DNA of 64,000 nt, taken from assembly GCF_000380985.1 (NCBI RefSeq), contig NZ_KB905692.1, forward strand, positions 124,001 through 188,000, read 5' to 3'. Positions within the stretch are counted from its first letter, which is position 1, and each line of letters starts with the position of its first letter. Positions 47,070 through 56,796 of this stretch are shown one piece after another. The translations under genes were made by a program, and so were the position numbers. The notes under the pieces are model-generated. The model was given only the letters and a program-made list of their open reading frames with translations. It was not told where the DNA came from and did no database searches. The stretch comes from Proteiniphilum acetatigenes DSM 18083. GTDB lineage: Bacteria; Bacteroidota; Bacteroidia; Bacteroidales; Dysgonomonadaceae.

Positions 47070-47786
47070 TCAGAGGTGAATATAAAAACTGTTTACCAGG
47101 TTGGAAAAATCTTCAGTGTATTGATGCCGGCTATTTTCAATGATGAGCGAACTTGTTTCTGTATGATCAGTTGGTTGCATCGTCAACTCAACCAATAGCC
47201 GTTTCGGTTCGATATCCGGCAAAGGATATACAATGGTTTTCCGTTTCATGCAAAACATATGTTTTTCACACAAGTAGTCTAACTCACCCCTCTTATCGTA
47301 AGGGAGGATAAGGGAGAGCGTTCCGTGGTTTTTAAGGCAGCCCCGGGCGGAAAGCAACAAATCATCCAATGTCAGCGAAACGGAATGTCTTGCTCTTGCC
47401 CGTCCTTTATCCGGCGGCAAAAGAGAACCGGAAAAATAAGGTGGATTGGAAACAATCAGATCAAAACGTTTCGAACTGTCTCGGACAAACTGCCGGAAAG
47501 CCACCAATTCTATACCAATTCTGTCAGAAAAAGGGGAATTCCCTATATTCTCTTTCGCCTGCTCCACTGCATGTTCATCTACATCAATAGCAACCACTTT
47601 TGCCTGCGGGTTGCGTTGTGCCACCATCAATGCAATGAGGCCGGTACCTGTGCCTACATCCAGTACTTCTGCCGCGTTATCCACATTCGTCCAAGCACCA
47701 AGCAGCACCCCATCTGTTCCGACTTTCATTGCACATTTATCGTGAAAAACAGTGAATTGCTTGAACCGAAAATAGGAATTACTCAT
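47070..47786 (-). CDS. tRNA1(Val) (adenine37-N6)-methyltransferase (TrmN6/YfiC family)
   Basis: 238 residues from ATG 47786 (MSNSYFRFKQFTVFHDKCAMKVGTDG); the longer frame begins in the repeat spacer. SAM-binding motif VLDVGTGTGLIALMVAQRNP, adenine-N6 motif LIVSNPPYFSGS (NPPY). Transfers methyl groups to A37 of tRNA-Val in gamma-proteobacteria; the same specificity is likely but not shown for this phylum. Divergent from lon. Confidence 0.92.
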   Translation of the reverse strand: MSNSYFRFKQFTVFHDKCAMKVGTDGVLLGAWTNVDNAAEVLDVGTGTGLIALMVAQRNPQAKVVAIDVDEHAVEQAKENIGNSPFSDRIGIELVAFRQFVRDSSKRFDLIVSNPPYFSGSLLPPDKGRARARHSVSLTLDDLLLSARGCLKNHGTLSLILPYDKRGELDYLCEKHMFCMKRKTIVYPLPDIEPKRLLVELTMQPTDHTETSSLIIENSRHQYTEDFSNLVNSFYIHL

Positions 47787-47840
47787 ATTAATTGATAATT
47801 GGCAATTGGTAATTACTAATTTGCAATTGCAATAACTTTG
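47785..47840. repeat. Word-like repeat (TTGGCAATTGGTAATTACTAA)
   Basis: TTGATAATTGGCAATTGGTA then ATTACTAATTTGCAATTGC; the same TAATTG/CAATTG words sit at 1801-1825 and 34906-34930. Confidence 0.55.
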
Positions 47841-47932
47841 GCACGGATTTTGAACATTACTATTCAATTATTCAATACAAAACCAAAAACAAAAGTAAAT
47901 ATTTTTCTGTTCTGATAACAGAAACAAATACA

Positions 47933-50410
47933 ATGATGAATCCATTCAAAAAATATATGGCCCCTGAAGAGTATCCCGAGACAAATGTAATATCTTTTAT
48001 TACCAGTGATTTCGTTGACGGGAACCAGGAGATCGACGAATCCCAGTTGGAAGAAACCCTTCCCCTCCTTCCCTTACGGAATACAATCGTTTTTCCGGGA
48101 AGTACACTACCCATATCAGTAGGACGGAAAAAATCGCTGGATCTGATCAGATCGCTTGGCAAGAAACAAAAGTACATCGGATTGGTATGTCAGAAAGATG
48201 CTGCTATTGACGATCCACAAGATGGAGATCTTTATCCTGTCGGTGTAATTGCCGAAGTGATCCGTGTCATTGAATTGGGAGATAATAATCTCAGTATCAT
48301 TGTACAGGCAAGGAAACGGTTCGAGTGGCAACAGATCACACAGACCGAACCCTATATGAGGGCAACATTCAAACTAAGGGAATATGTGAAAGCATCAAAA
48401 GATGACAAAGAATTCAAGGCAATCCTGGATTCTATCCGTGATTCTCTGCTCCATATGCTTCACATGCTGGGTGAACCTCCCCGTGAGTTGATACAGACCA
48501 TCAGCAGTGAATCTTTCTCCGATATGCTAATAAGCTATAGTGGCACCAACCTGCCCATCGAAGGACATGAAAAGCAGGAACTGCTTAGCATCAACGACGA
48601 GAAAGAGCAAGCCTATCGCCTGCTGATGATCCTGAACCGCGAGTCCCAGGTACTGGAACTAAAAATGAATATCCAGATGAAAACCCGGGAAGATTTGAAT
48701 CAACAACAGAAAGAGTATTTTCTTCAGCAGCAGATTAAAACCATCCAGGAAGAACTGGGAGGAAATACCCAACAGATAGAGATTGACGAATTCAGGAAAA
48801 AAGCAAAAGAGAAAAAATGGAGTGATGAGGTAGCGAAAACATTCGAGAAGGAGGTTCAGAAGCTGGAACGATTGAACCCACAGTCACCTGACTATTCGGT
48901 ACAGTTCGGATACCTTCAGACCATTCTCGAGCTACCGTGGGGTGTGTATACCAAAGACAATTTCAATTTGAAGAATGCCCAAAAGGTGCTCGACAAAGAC
49001 CACTTCGGCATGGAAAAAGTAAAGGAGCGTATTATTGAACACCTGGCCGTACTGAAACTGAAAGGCGACCTGAAATCTCCCATCCTCTGCCTTTATGGTC
49101 CTCCGGGTGTAGGAAAGACCTCATTGGGCAAATCCGTTGCCGAGGCGATCAACCGCAAATACGTGCGTGTTTCGCTCGGCGGGCTGCATGATGAAGCCGA
49201 GATCCGCGGGCACCGCCGTACCTATATCGGCGCTATCCCGGGCAGGATCATACAAAACATACAGAAAGCCGGCTCATCCAATCCTGTTTTCGTACTGGAT
49301 GAAGTGGATAAGATAGGGAATGATTTCCGGGGCGATCCCTCCTCGGCATTACTCGAAGTACTGGATCCGGAACAGAATTCTGCATTTCACGACAACTATC
49401 TTTCGATCGATTATGATCTGTCGAAAGTACTTTTCATTGCCACTGCAAACAACCTGAATTCCGTCCCTCAGCCGCTGCTCGACCGAATGGAGTTAATCAA
49501 CGTGGGTGGCTATATCACGGAAGAGAAAATCGAGATCGCCCATCGCCATCTTATACCCAAAGAACTTCAGAACCACGGTATCAAGAAAGGTGCTTTCTCC
49601 ATCTCCAAGTCTGCCTTGCAGAAGATTATTGAAAATTACACAAGAGAGTCGGGTGTACGTGAACTGAATAAGAAAATCGCCAAGATCATGCGGAAAGTAG
49701 CTCGAAGAATTGCGGCGGAAGAACCTTATCCGAAAACGCTCAGGATATCCGATCTGAAAGAGTATTTAGGTATTGAAGAATACAGCAGGGACAGCTATCA
49801 GGGCAACCAGTACGCCGGGGTGGTAACCGGATTGGCATGGACTGCCGTAGGTGGCGAGATCCTTTTTGTGGAAAGTTCACTCAGCAGGGGAAAAGGTGCC
49901 AAGCTTACCCTTACCGGAAATCTGGGTGATGTGATGAAAGAATCGGCCATGCTCGCCATGGAATATATACATTCACATGCGCAGGAATTGAATATTGATC
50001 CGGAAATTTTTGAAAACTGGAATACTCATATCCATGTACCGGAAGGCGCTATGCCCAAAGACGGACCTTCGGCAGGTATCACAATGATCACTTCTCTGGC
50101 GTCGGCTTATACACAACGGAAAGTACGTCCCAACCTGGCCATGACCGGCGAGATCACCCTACGTGGGAAGGTGCTCCCCGTTGGCGGTATCCGCGAAAAG
50201 ATCCTGGCTGCCAAACGGGCGGGTATCAAAGAAATTGTCCTTTGCAAGGAGAATAAGAAAGATATCGATGAGATCAATCCGCAATATGTGGAAGGACTCA
50301 TCTTTCACTATGTAAGCGACGTGAAAGAAGTGCTGGATTTGGCGCTTATGAACGAGAAGGTAGATCAGCCGAAAAACTTTTCAACAATAAAGGAGAAATC
50401 TCAAAAGTAA
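47933..50410 (+). CDS. lon: Lon ATP-dependent protease
   Basis: 825 residues. N-terminal LON substrate-binding domain ([19 protein letters not shown]), coiled-coil region near residues 240-300, AAA+ module with Walker [10 protein letters not shown] near residue 389 and Walker [13 protein letters not shown], and the Ser-Lys protease domain with the catalytic Ser713 in [10 protein letters not shown] and Lys756 in [12 protein letters not shown]. Degrades damaged and regulatory proteins. Begins MMNPFKKYM; the second ATG is an alternative. Followed by a terminator. Not an archaeal type: it lacks a membrane anchor. Confidence 0.98.
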   Translation: MMNPFKKYMAPEEYPETNVISFITSDFVDGNQEIDESQLEETLPLLPLRNTIVFPGSTLPISVGRKKSLDLIRSLGKKQKYIGLVCQKDAAIDDPQDGDLYPVGVIAEVIRVIELGDNNLSIIVQARKRFEWQQITQTEPYMRATFKLREYVKASKDDKEFKAILDSIRDSLLHMLHMLGEPPRELIQTISSESFSDMLISYSGTNLPIEGHEKQELLSINDEKEQAYRLLMILNRESQVLELKMNIQMKTREDLNQQQKEYFLQQQIKTIQEELGGNTQQIEIDEFRKKAKEKKWSDEVAKTFEKEVQKLERLNPQSPDYSVQFGYLQTILELPWGVYTKDNFNLKNAQKVLDKDHFGMEKVKERIIEHLAVLKLKGDLKSPILCLYGPPGVGKTSLGKSVAEAINRKYVRVSLGGLHDEAEIRGHRRTYIGAIPGRIIQNIQKAGSSNPVFVLDEVDKIGNDFRGDPSSALLEVLDPEQNSAFHDNYLSIDYDLSKVLFIATANNLNSVPQPLLDRMELINVGGYITEEKIEIAHRHLIPKELQNHGIKKGAFSISKSALQKIIENYTRESGVRELNKKIAKIMRKVARRIAAEEPYPKTLRISDLKEYLGIEEYSRDSYQGNQYAGVVTGLAWTAVGGEILFVESSLSRGKGAKLTLTGNLGDVMKESAMLAMEYIHSHAQELNIDPEIFENWNTHIHVPEGAMPKDGPSAGITMITSLASAYTQRKVRPNLAMTGEITLRGKVLPVGGIREKILAAKRAGIKEIVLCKENKKDIDEINPQYVEGLIFHYVSDVKEVLDLALMNEKVDQPKNFSTIKEKSQK

Positions 50411-50438
50411 ATAACGATTTTCAATTTTTTGATGACAT

Positions 50439-50485
50439 CAGCGTATCCTATTGGCATGGAAGCCTCTTCGGATACGCTGTTTTTT
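50439..50485 (+). terminator. Terminator after lon
   Basis: Stem CAGCGTATCC (50439-50448) / GGATACGCTG (50470-50479), then six T. The 21-base loop can form a second short stem (GGC..GCC). Confidence 0.88.
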
Positions 50486-50491
50486 CATCTT

Positions 50492-51433
50492 TTACATCGT
50501 GGAGAGTTTGACAGAAAAGTAGACCAGATAAAACAGGATAAAAGCACCTCCCTGCCATCTTCCAAGGCGGGTACTCATTTTCATAAAGAGCCATAACAGC
50601 AAACTGATCCCGATCACGAAGAGGCTATCGACATAGTTAATATCAGATGTACTGATGGGCTGGATCAGTCCTGCCACTCCCAGAATAAAAAGGATATTGA
50701 AGATATTTGATCCCACCACGTTACCTATCGCTATATCAGCCCGCTTCTTGATGGCTGCTACCACCGAAGTAGCCAACTCCGGCATACTGGTTCCTGCCGC
50801 CACAATAGTGAGCCCTATCATTGCTTCCGACATTCCCAGCCGCCCGGCGATAATGACCGCATTTTCCACTAAAAGGTCGGAACCATATACCAAACCGGCT
50901 AAACCCACCCCGATAAACAGCACATCCAGCATCCAGTGCTTACTCAAACGTATCTCGTCTTCTTCACCACGATCCTTTGCTTCATGGGTTTTCTTTTTTG
51001 AAGAGATCAGGAGATATCCCGTATAAGAGACAAAAAGAAGAATAAAAACCAATGCCTCAATCCCGGAAATCCTGGAGTCGAGAAATAACAGGAAAAATAA
51101 CACTGATACCAGCACCATTACAGGTACATCCAGCTTTAACAGTTGCCTTTTTACTGCCAAGGGGTAGATAAGAGCCGATAATCCCAGAATAATCCCTATA
51201 TTAAAAAAATTAGAACCCAGCACATTGCCGATAGAGAGTGCGCTTTGCCCGTTCATAGCAGCCTTCACACTCACTACCAGTTCCGGTGCACTGGTACCTA
51301 TCGAAACAATGGTCAGCCCGATCACCAACGGACTGATACCGATACGTTTTGCCAACGATGATGCTCCGGAAACCAAACCTTCCGCGCCAAAATACAAAAT
51401 CACCAGCGAAACCAATAACCAAACAATCTCCAT
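50492..51433 (-). CDS. Calcium/sodium antiporter (CaCA family, YrbG-like)
   Basis: 313 residues, ten TMs in two inverted repeats. Both alpha-repeat signatures are visible: VIGLTIVSIGTSAPELVVSVKAAMNGQSALSIGNVLGSNFFNI near residues 36-79, and MIGLTIVAAGTSMPELATSVVAAIKKRADIAIGNVVGSNIFNI near 203-246, with the Glu of each (SAPEL, SMPEL) being ion ligands. It exchanges Na+ for Ca2+. In a genome with a likely Na+-pumping V-ATPase this could use the sodium gradient. Convergent with lon. Confidence 0.95.
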   Translation of the reverse strand: MEIVWLLVSLVILYFGAEGLVSGASSLAKRIGISPLVIGLTIVSIGTSAPELVVSVKAAMNGQSALSIGNVLGSNFFNIGIILGLSALIYPLAVKRQLLKLDVPVMVLVSVLFFLLFLDSRISGIEALVFILLFVSYTGYLLISSKKKTHEAKDRGEEDEIRLSKHWMLDVLFIGVGLAGLVYGSDLLVENAVIIAGRLGMSEAMIGLTIVAAGTSMPELATSVVAAIKKRADIAIGNVVGSNIFNILFILGVAGLIQPISTSDINYVDSLFVIGISLLLWLFMKMSTRLGRWQGGAFILFYLVYFSVKLSTM

Positions 51434-51503
51434 AATCTAATCTATCTTTTTCTCAAATATGGTACAAATATAGCCTGTTCTCCCAAAATATCCTGTCTAC
51501 CCA

Positions 51504-51531
51504 TAAAAAAACCCCTTTGTATAAAAGGGGT
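51504..51531 (-). terminator. Terminator after the ECF sigma gene
   Basis: On the minus strand: ACCCCTTTT, short loop, AAAGGGGT followed by seven T. It lies 30 bases after the sigma stop. Confidence 0.88.
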
Positions 51532-51559
51532 CTTTACTCTTTATTCTTTACTCTTCCAA

Positions 51560-52078
51560 TTATTCAGAATAAAATCTAAAATCCTTGAGTAACTCCTGAA
51601 GCCGTTTTCTGGCGAAAAATATTCTACTCTTTACAGTACCGATCGGCAACCCAAGATGTTTCGCGATCTCTTCATACTTGTATCCCGAAACGTGCATTGA
51701 GAAAGGCACCTTATATTCATCGGTAAAACTATTGATCGCCTTGTTGATCTCTTTGATCGTATAAGCTCCGTCAGGCGTGTCAAAACCGGAATCCTGCGGT
51801 AAATTCAGATGATACAGATTCTCTGTCTTGTCAATGATAGTCTGGCTCCTGACGATCTTACGATAATTATTCACGAAAATATTATGCATGATGGTGAAAA
51901 CCCATCCTTTAAAATTGACATTCTCATAATATTTTTCCTTGTTATCCAGTACACGAAGAGTTGTTTCCTGCAACAGATCTTTAGCTTCTTCCCTGTCGGC
52001 TGTCAATGTCAATGCGAAGTTGAACATGTTGTCCTGCAGCCCCAATAGCTGTTTTTCGAAAGAAATCTTTGTTTTCAT
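51560..52078 (-). CDS. ECF-type RNA polymerase sigma factor
   Basis: 172 residues. Region 2: LLGLQDNMFNFALTLTADREEAKDLLQETTLRVLDN and FKGWVFTIMHNIFVNNYRK; region 4 HTH: VPFSMHVSGYKYEEIAKHLGLPIGTVKSRIFFARKRLQELL. The most common Bacteroidetes RpoE-like group. No anti-sigma gene adjoins it, so it is not an iron-type FecI/FecR pair. Minus-strand TATATTTG at 52120-52127 is a possible promoter. Confidence 0.93.
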   Translation of the reverse strand: MKTKISFEKQLLGLQDNMFNFALTLTADREEAKDLLQETTLRVLDNKEKYYENVNFKGWVFTIMHNIFVNNYRKIVRSQTIIDKTENLYHLNLPQDSGFDTPDGAYTIKEINKAINSFTDEYKVPFSMHVSGYKYEEIAKHLGLPIGTVKSRIFFARKRLQELLKDFRFYSE

Positions 52079-52579
52079 AAGCGATGTGCTTTAGTTGTGT
52101 TAAATGATCGTTGTCCTTGCAAATATAAAGAGATATATTTAAAAACTACTCCCTTTATGCACCCAAAAACGATTAATTAGTGTTAACAAATAAAGAATCG
52201 CTAAAAATATACTGATAAACAGACAAATAAACATCAAAAAAAACATACCTAAAACCCTCGATAACTGATAAAAAAAATTTATGTCTTAAATCATTGAATA
52301 AATGATTACAATAGATTTAAAGCCATGGATTTTTTTAGACCGATTCTAAATAATTTTTTCAGATGACAAGCAAATATTCCATATGTTAATCCCCCGGTTT
52401 AACACAACTGGTTAATTATCGGGAAAGAAAGAAAAATTCCAATTCCCCGACCCTGCCAATCGGGCTTTATGGCATACAATTTGTATTGAAAAATGAAGAA
52501 TGAAAAGTGAATAATGAAGAATGGAGAGTGAGGAGCTAATTTTTCATTCTTAATTCTTAATTTTTTAATTTATATATAT
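52079..52579. other. Divergent intergenic region between sigma factor and htpG
   Basis: 501 bp, AT-rich, no gene. The minus-strand TATATTTG (52120-52127) probably serves the sigma gene. Bases 52491-52566 are word-like (GAATGAAAAGTGAATAATGA, AGAATGGAGAGTGAGG, CATTCTTAATTCTTAATT) just before htpG. I find no inverted repeat of the CIRCE heat-shock type. Confidence 0.6.
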
Positions 52580-54475
52580 ATGGTACAAAAAGGACAGATA
52601 GGGGTAACAACTGACAATATTTTCCCCATTATCAAGAAGTTTCTCTACAGCGATCATGAGATTTTTATCCGTGAGATCGTATCGAACGCAGTGGATGCCA
52701 CACAGAAAATGAAAACCTTAGCCGATGTGGGTGATTTTAAAGGTGAGCTGGGAGATCTATCGGTACATATCTCCATTGACAAGAAAAATAAAACGCTTAC
52801 CGTATCCGACCGTGGTATCGGGATGACCGCCGAAGAGGTGGATAAGTACATCAATCAGATAGCACTCTCCTCCGCCAATGATTTTCTGGATAAATACAAA
52901 GAGAATGCAAACGCCATTATCGGCCATTTCGGTTTAGGATTCTACTCTTCCTTTATGGTATCCAAAAAAGTGGAGATTATCACCAAATCTTATAAAGAGG
53001 ATGCACAAGCCGTGAAATGGTCTTGCGACGGCACGCCGGAATTCACGATGGAAGAGACTACCAAAGAGGATCGCGGTACCGACATCATTCTCCATATAGA
53101 TGAAGACAACAAGGAATTTTTAGAAAAGGATAAGATTGAATCATTACTCAAAAAATATTGCAGATTCCTTGCTGTGCCGATCGTTTTCGGAAAGAAACAG
53201 GAATGGAAAGAGGGTAAATATGTAGATACGGAAGAAGATAATGTTGTCAATGACACCAATCCGCTATGGCGACAGAAGCCGGCAGGATTAAAAGAGGAAG
53301 ATTACCTGAAATTCTACCGCGAGCTATATCCATTCTCCATAAGCGACGAGCCCATGTTCTGGATCCATTTGAACGTGGATTATCCTTTCCATCTCACCGG
53401 TATCCTCTATTTCCCGAAAATAAAGAATAATCTCGATCTGCAACGCAATAAGATACAGCTTTACAGCAATCAGGTTTTTGTGACCGACTCAGTGGAAGGC
53501 ATAGTGCCTGAATTTCTTACATTGCTGCACGGTGTAATCGATTCGCCCGATATCCCGCTGAACGTCTCCCGCTCCTATCTGCAAAGCGACCAAAACGTGA
53601 AGAAAATATCGAACCACATCACCAAAAAAGTGGCCGATAAGCTGGAAGAACTGTTCAAAAAAGAGCGTACCCGGTATGAAGAGAAGTGGGACAGTCTGAA
53701 ACTGTTTATTGAATACGGAATGCTTTCCGACGAAAAATTCTGTGACAGAGCTCTCAAATTTGCCTTGTTGAAAAATATGGAGGGCAAATATTTCACTTCA
53801 GAAGAATACAAAACGCTAATCGAATCGGCCCAAACCGACAAGAATGGAAACCTTGTCTACCTCTATGCAAACGACAGACAGGAGCAATACAGCCACATCG
53901 AGGCAGCGAAAGAGAAGGGTTATGATGTACTTCTGATGGACGGACAACTCGACACTCACTGGATGGGACTTCTGGAACAAAAATCCGACAAGACCCGGTT
54001 TGTGAGAGTGGACAGCGACACTATTGAACATATCATCGAGAAAGAAGAGACTGCAAAAGTGGAATTGACCGACCAACAGAAAGAAAATGTGTCGGAGGCA
54101 GTGAAATCACAACTCCCGGTTATGGAAAAAACGGAATTCAGCGTCGATTTCAAAGCGCTTGGAGAAACTACCCGACCGATTCAAATCACCCAAAACGAAT
54201 TCTCCAGAAGAATGAAAGAGATGGCTGCCATGCAGCAACAAATGGCTTTCTATGGTGAAATGCCCGACACATACCAGATTGTACTGAATGTGCAGCATCC
54301 GTTCGTCAAAGAACTTATCAATGAGAGTGAGCATAAGGATAAAGAAGCGCTTATCGCAAAAGTGGCATCCGACAAGCGTTTAAAGCAGTTAATCGACCTG
54401 GCCCTGCTCTCCAACGGGATGCTCAAAGGGGAAGCATTGAATAACTTCGTGAAAAGAAGTTTCGAAATGATTTAA
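52580..54475 (+). CDS. htpG: HtpG, bacterial Hsp90 molecular chaperone
   Basis: 631 residues. The N-terminal GHKL ATPase domain has IREIVSNAVDATQK (Glu and Asn of the nucleotide site), VSDRGIGMTAEEV and GHFGLGFYSSFMV; the middle domain includes WRQKPAGLKEEDYLKFYRELYPF and SRSYLQSDQNVKKI; the C-terminal dimerisation domain ends in LIDLALLSNGMLKGEALNNFVKRSFEMI. No MEEVD tail, as expected for bacteria. It helps fold clients in the cytosol. SNAVDA instead of the usual SNASDA is common in this phylum. Confidence 0.97.
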   Translation: MVQKGQIGVTTDNIFPIIKKFLYSDHEIFIREIVSNAVDATQKMKTLADVGDFKGELGDLSVHISIDKKNKTLTVSDRGIGMTAEEVDKYINQIALSSANDFLDKYKENANAIIGHFGLGFYSSFMVSKKVEIITKSYKEDAQAVKWSCDGTPEFTMEETTKEDRGTDIILHIDEDNKEFLEKDKIESLLKKYCRFLAVPIVFGKKQEWKEGKYVDTEEDNVVNDTNPLWRQKPAGLKEEDYLKFYRELYPFSISDEPMFWIHLNVDYPFHLTGILYFPKIKNNLDLQRNKIQLYSNQVFVTDSVEGIVPEFLTLLHGVIDSPDIPLNVSRSYLQSDQNVKKISNHITKKVADKLEELFKKERTRYEEKWDSLKLFIEYGMLSDEKFCDRALKFALLKNMEGKYFTSEEYKTLIESAQTDKNGNLVYLYANDRQEQYSHIEAAKEKGYDVLLMDGQLDTHWMGLLEQKSDKTRFVRVDSDTIEHIIEKEETAKVELTDQQKENVSEAVKSQLPVMEKTEFSVDFKALGETTRPIQITQNEFSRRMKEMAAMQQQMAFYGEMPDTYQIVLNVQHPFVKELINESEHKDKEALIAKVASDKRLKQLIDLALLSNGMLKGEALNNFVKRSFEMI

Positions 54476-54543
54476 ATCAGTTATCTCCATTTCACCTCGT
54501 CTCCCCAGTCTCCCAGTCATAGTCAGAGATCAATCGAGTAAAA

Positions 54544-54575
54544 AACCGGTAAACAACTACTGTTTACCGGTTTTT
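54544..54575 (+). terminator. Terminator after htpG
   Basis: Stem AACCGGTAAACA / TGTTTACCGGTT with loop ACTAC, followed by T3; preceded by A5. Stands directly before the coaA promoter. Confidence 0.92.
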
Positions 54576-54579
54576 ACTT

Positions 54580-54587
54580 TATCTTTG
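54580..54587 (+). promoter_or_regulatory. -7 element of coaA
   Basis: TATCTTTG, 17 bases before the coaA ATG, giving a very short leader. No TTG at the expected spacing, because the terminator occupies that space. Confidence 0.55.
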
Positions 54588-54604
54588 CAGCAAAAAGTTG
54601 TGCA

Positions 54605-55555
54605 ATGAACAAAGCCTACGAGGTGACCTTTTCCCCTTTTCGTTCCTTCACCCGTGAGGAGTGGAGTAAGTTAGAGGAACACCCTATGTTTCCTGTTTCC
54701 GATATTGATCTCACTAAACTGCAGGCGCTCAATGAGCCACTTACCCTCAAAGAAGTCGAAGATATCTATATTCCTTTGATCCGGCTACTCCAGATCCATC
54801 TCACCCACTATCGCAATCTGCACAATGAACGGGATCAGTTTTTCTCCAATAAAAGTAAACCTATCCCCTATATTATCGGTATTGCCGGAAGTGTGGCAGT
54901 CGGGAAAAGCACCACTGCCCGGGTATTACAGAAACTGCTCTCGATGACGCCTGAGCAGCCAAAAGTAGAATTGATTACTACCGACGGATTCCTGTATTCC
55001 AATGATGAATTGCAGAAACGGGGGCTGCTGAACAAAAAAGGATTCCCTGAGAGTTATGATGCCAAACAATTGTTGGCATTCCTTGCAAGTGTAAAATCGG
55101 GACGTGACATATTTGAGATACCTGTCTATTCGCACCTCTATTATGATGTGATCAAGGGACAGATGCAAATCATTGAACGGCCTGATATCCTTATCGTGGA
55201 AGGGATCAACGTGCTGCAAGTCTCACCCGGCAAAAAAATACGGAAGAGAGTCTTTGTCTCCGATTTCTTCGATTTCTCTATTTATGTGGATGCGAGCGAG
55301 AAAGATTTGCGGGAATGGTATATCGAACGATTTAAAAAACTACAACAGACTGCCTTTCAGGATCCGGATTCCTATTTTCATCAATATGCTTCTTATTCGG
55401 AAAAAAAATTGCTGAAATTTGCCAACGAGGTATGGGATGAGATCAACTTACCCAATCTGCTGCAAAATATTCTTCCAACCCGTTTCCGGGCCGACCTCAT
55501 TCTTGAGAAGGGAGAATGTCATTTTGTCAGAGGTGTCCGTATCAGGAAAATATAA
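54605..55555 (+). CDS. coaA: Type I pantothenate kinase (CoaA)
   Basis: 316 residues. P-loop GIAGSVAVGKSTTAR near residues 92-106; VELITTDGFLYSN, ESYDAKQLLAFLASVKSG, YDVIKGQMQIIERPDILIVEGINVLQ, and HQYASYSEKKLLKFANEVWDEINLPNLLQNI at the end are the CoaA blocks. It phosphorylates pantothenate, the first step of CoA synthesis, and is feedback-inhibited by CoA in this family. Many Bacteroidetes use type III CoaX instead, so the type I gene is of note. Confidence 0.95.
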   Translation: MNKAYEVTFSPFRSFTREEWSKLEEHPMFPVSDIDLTKLQALNEPLTLKEVEDIYIPLIRLLQIHLTHYRNLHNERDQFFSNKSKPIPYIIGIAGSVAVGKSTTARVLQKLLSMTPEQPKVELITTDGFLYSNDELQKRGLLNKKGFPESYDAKQLLAFLASVKSGRDIFEIPVYSHLYYDVIKGQMQIIERPDILIVEGINVLQVSPGKKIRKRVFVSDFFDFSIYVDASEKDLREWYIERFKKLQQTAFQDPDSYFHQYASYSEKKLLKFANEVWDEINLPNLLQNILPTRFRADLILEKGECHFVRGVRIRKI

Positions 55556-55646
55556 AACAACTCACATCCGAAATATTAGAAACTAAAAAGATGAACCTCC
55601 GGGGAAGCCCATCTTATATTATTGTAGTGTAAATTTACGTTTCAGA

Positions 55647-56036
55647 TCAAAATGCTTTGCGGATCTTTTCTGCAATTTCTTCGAATTCCTCTGCCGACAG
55701 TTGCAACTTCGGATTGGCAAGGCTCATATCACCCTCTTTTTGGATAGGAATCAGGTGAATATGCGCGTGAGGCACTTCCAGGCCGATTACCATCATCCCT
55801 ACCCTTTTACAGGAAACCGCATTCTCTATCGCCTTTGCCACTTTTTTGGCAAAAACAGCCATATCACCCAAAAGGGTATCGTCCAGATCAAAGAGATAAT
55901 CAATCTCCTGCTTTGGAACAACTAAGGTATGCCCTTTCGACATCGGACGGATATCGAGAAAGGCATAAAACCGGTCGTTTTCGGCGATCTTGTAAGAGGG
56001 GATCTCACCTGCGATAATTCTGCTGAAAATAGTCAT
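55647..56036 (-). CDS. HIT family nucleotide-binding hydrolase
   Basis: 129 residues. The catalytic triad HAHIHLIPI (near residues 92-100) is preceded by GMMVIGLEVPHA. N-terminal FSRIIAGEIPSYKIAENDRFYAFLDIRPMSKGHTLVVPK is typical of the HINT branch. Hydrolyses phosphoramidate-type nucleotides. It lies 148 bp downstream of greA on the same strand with a word-like repeat between; joint transcription is likely. Confidence 0.94.
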   Translation of the reverse strand: MTIFSRIIAGEIPSYKIAENDRFYAFLDIRPMSKGHTLVVPKQEIDYLFDLDDTLLGDMAVFAKKVAKAIENAVSCKRVGMMVIGLEVPHAHIHLIPIQKEGDMSLANPKLQLSAEEFEEIAEKIRKAF

Positions 56037-56153
56037 CTTTTAGTGAAAAATTAAAAGTGAAATCTGCGAGTAAACAAGTGCAAAAACAAACTTGTTTGGA
56101 TTTGCCGAGCGGGAGCAGATTGCACAAAGTGAAAAATCAAAAATCCACTATCC

Positions 56154-56181
56154 CTAGTCTTGGTTCTTGAATCCTGGTTCT
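56154..56181 (+). repeat. Copy of the CTAGTC-TTGGTTCTTG core repeat
   Basis: CTAGTCTTGGTTCTTGAATC then CTGGTTCT, matching 1757-1794 and 34998-35032. Between HIT and greA genes, three bases from the greA stop. Upstream (56041-56060) are GTGAAAAATTAAAAGTGAAA words. Confidence 0.65.
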
Positions 56182-56183
56182 AT

Positions 56184-56654
56184 TCAAACCGATATTTCAA
56201 CGACCTCAAACGTCATCGTGCCTGAGGGTACTTTTATTTCGGCTATATCGCCTACTTTCTTACCCATTAAACCCTGGGCAATAGGAGTACTGACAGCAAT
56301 TTTACCGTTCTTCAGATCAGCTTCGCTTTCCGATACGAGCATATAGGTCATCAACTTTTTCGTTTGCAGATTCCTGATCGTCACCTTGTTCATAATCTGC
56401 ACTTCATCCGTACCAATAGCACTCTCATCGATAAGGCGGGCATTTGCGATAAGGTTTTTCAACTGGGAAATCTTCGCTTCCAGCATCCCTTGCGCCTCTT
56501 TCGCCGCATCATATTCCGCATTTTCCGACAAGTCACCCTTGTCTCTTGCTTCAGCAATCTGGCGAGATATTTCAGGTCTCTGCACAGATTCCAACTCTAT
56601 CAATTCTTCTTTCAATTTCCGAAGACCTTCTTCGGTCATATACGTTACAGCCAT
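56184..56654 (-). CDS. greA: Transcription elongation factor GreA
   Basis: 156 residues. N-terminal coiled coil (EGLRKLKEELIELESVQRPEISRQIAEARDKGDLSENAEYDAAKEAQ) with the catalytic acidic tip DLSENAEY, and C-terminal FKBP-like domain (VSTPIAQGLMGKKVGDIAEIKVPSGTMTFEVVEI). It enters the RNA polymerase channel to cleave backtracked RNA. Usual length, ATG 56654 start. First gene of a probable greA-HIT unit. Confidence 0.97.
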   Translation of the reverse strand: MAVTYMTEEGLRKLKEELIELESVQRPEISRQIAEARDKGDLSENAEYDAAKEAQGMLEAKISQLKNLIANARLIDESAIGTDEVQIMNKVTIRNLQTKKLMTYMLVSESEADLKNGKIAVSTPIAQGLMGKKVGDIAEIKVPSGTMTFEVVEISV

Positions 56655-56689
56655 AGTCTCTTTTTTTATACTTTAAACTCGACGTAAAG

Positions 56690-56723
56690 AAAAAGAATTC
56701 CGGCCTTTACTACAAGACCGGAA
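56690..56723 (-). terminator. Terminator after the thioredoxin-fold lipoprotein gene
   Basis: Minus-strand hairpin TTCCGG...CCGGAA extended by CTT/AAG, followed by TTCTTTTTCTT. Confidence 0.7.
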
Positions 56724-56796
56724 CCCCTTTTTTCCATGTTTATACTTTTACAAAAGTAATGCTTTATTCCAATTATGCAAAATTTTCAGGTATGTT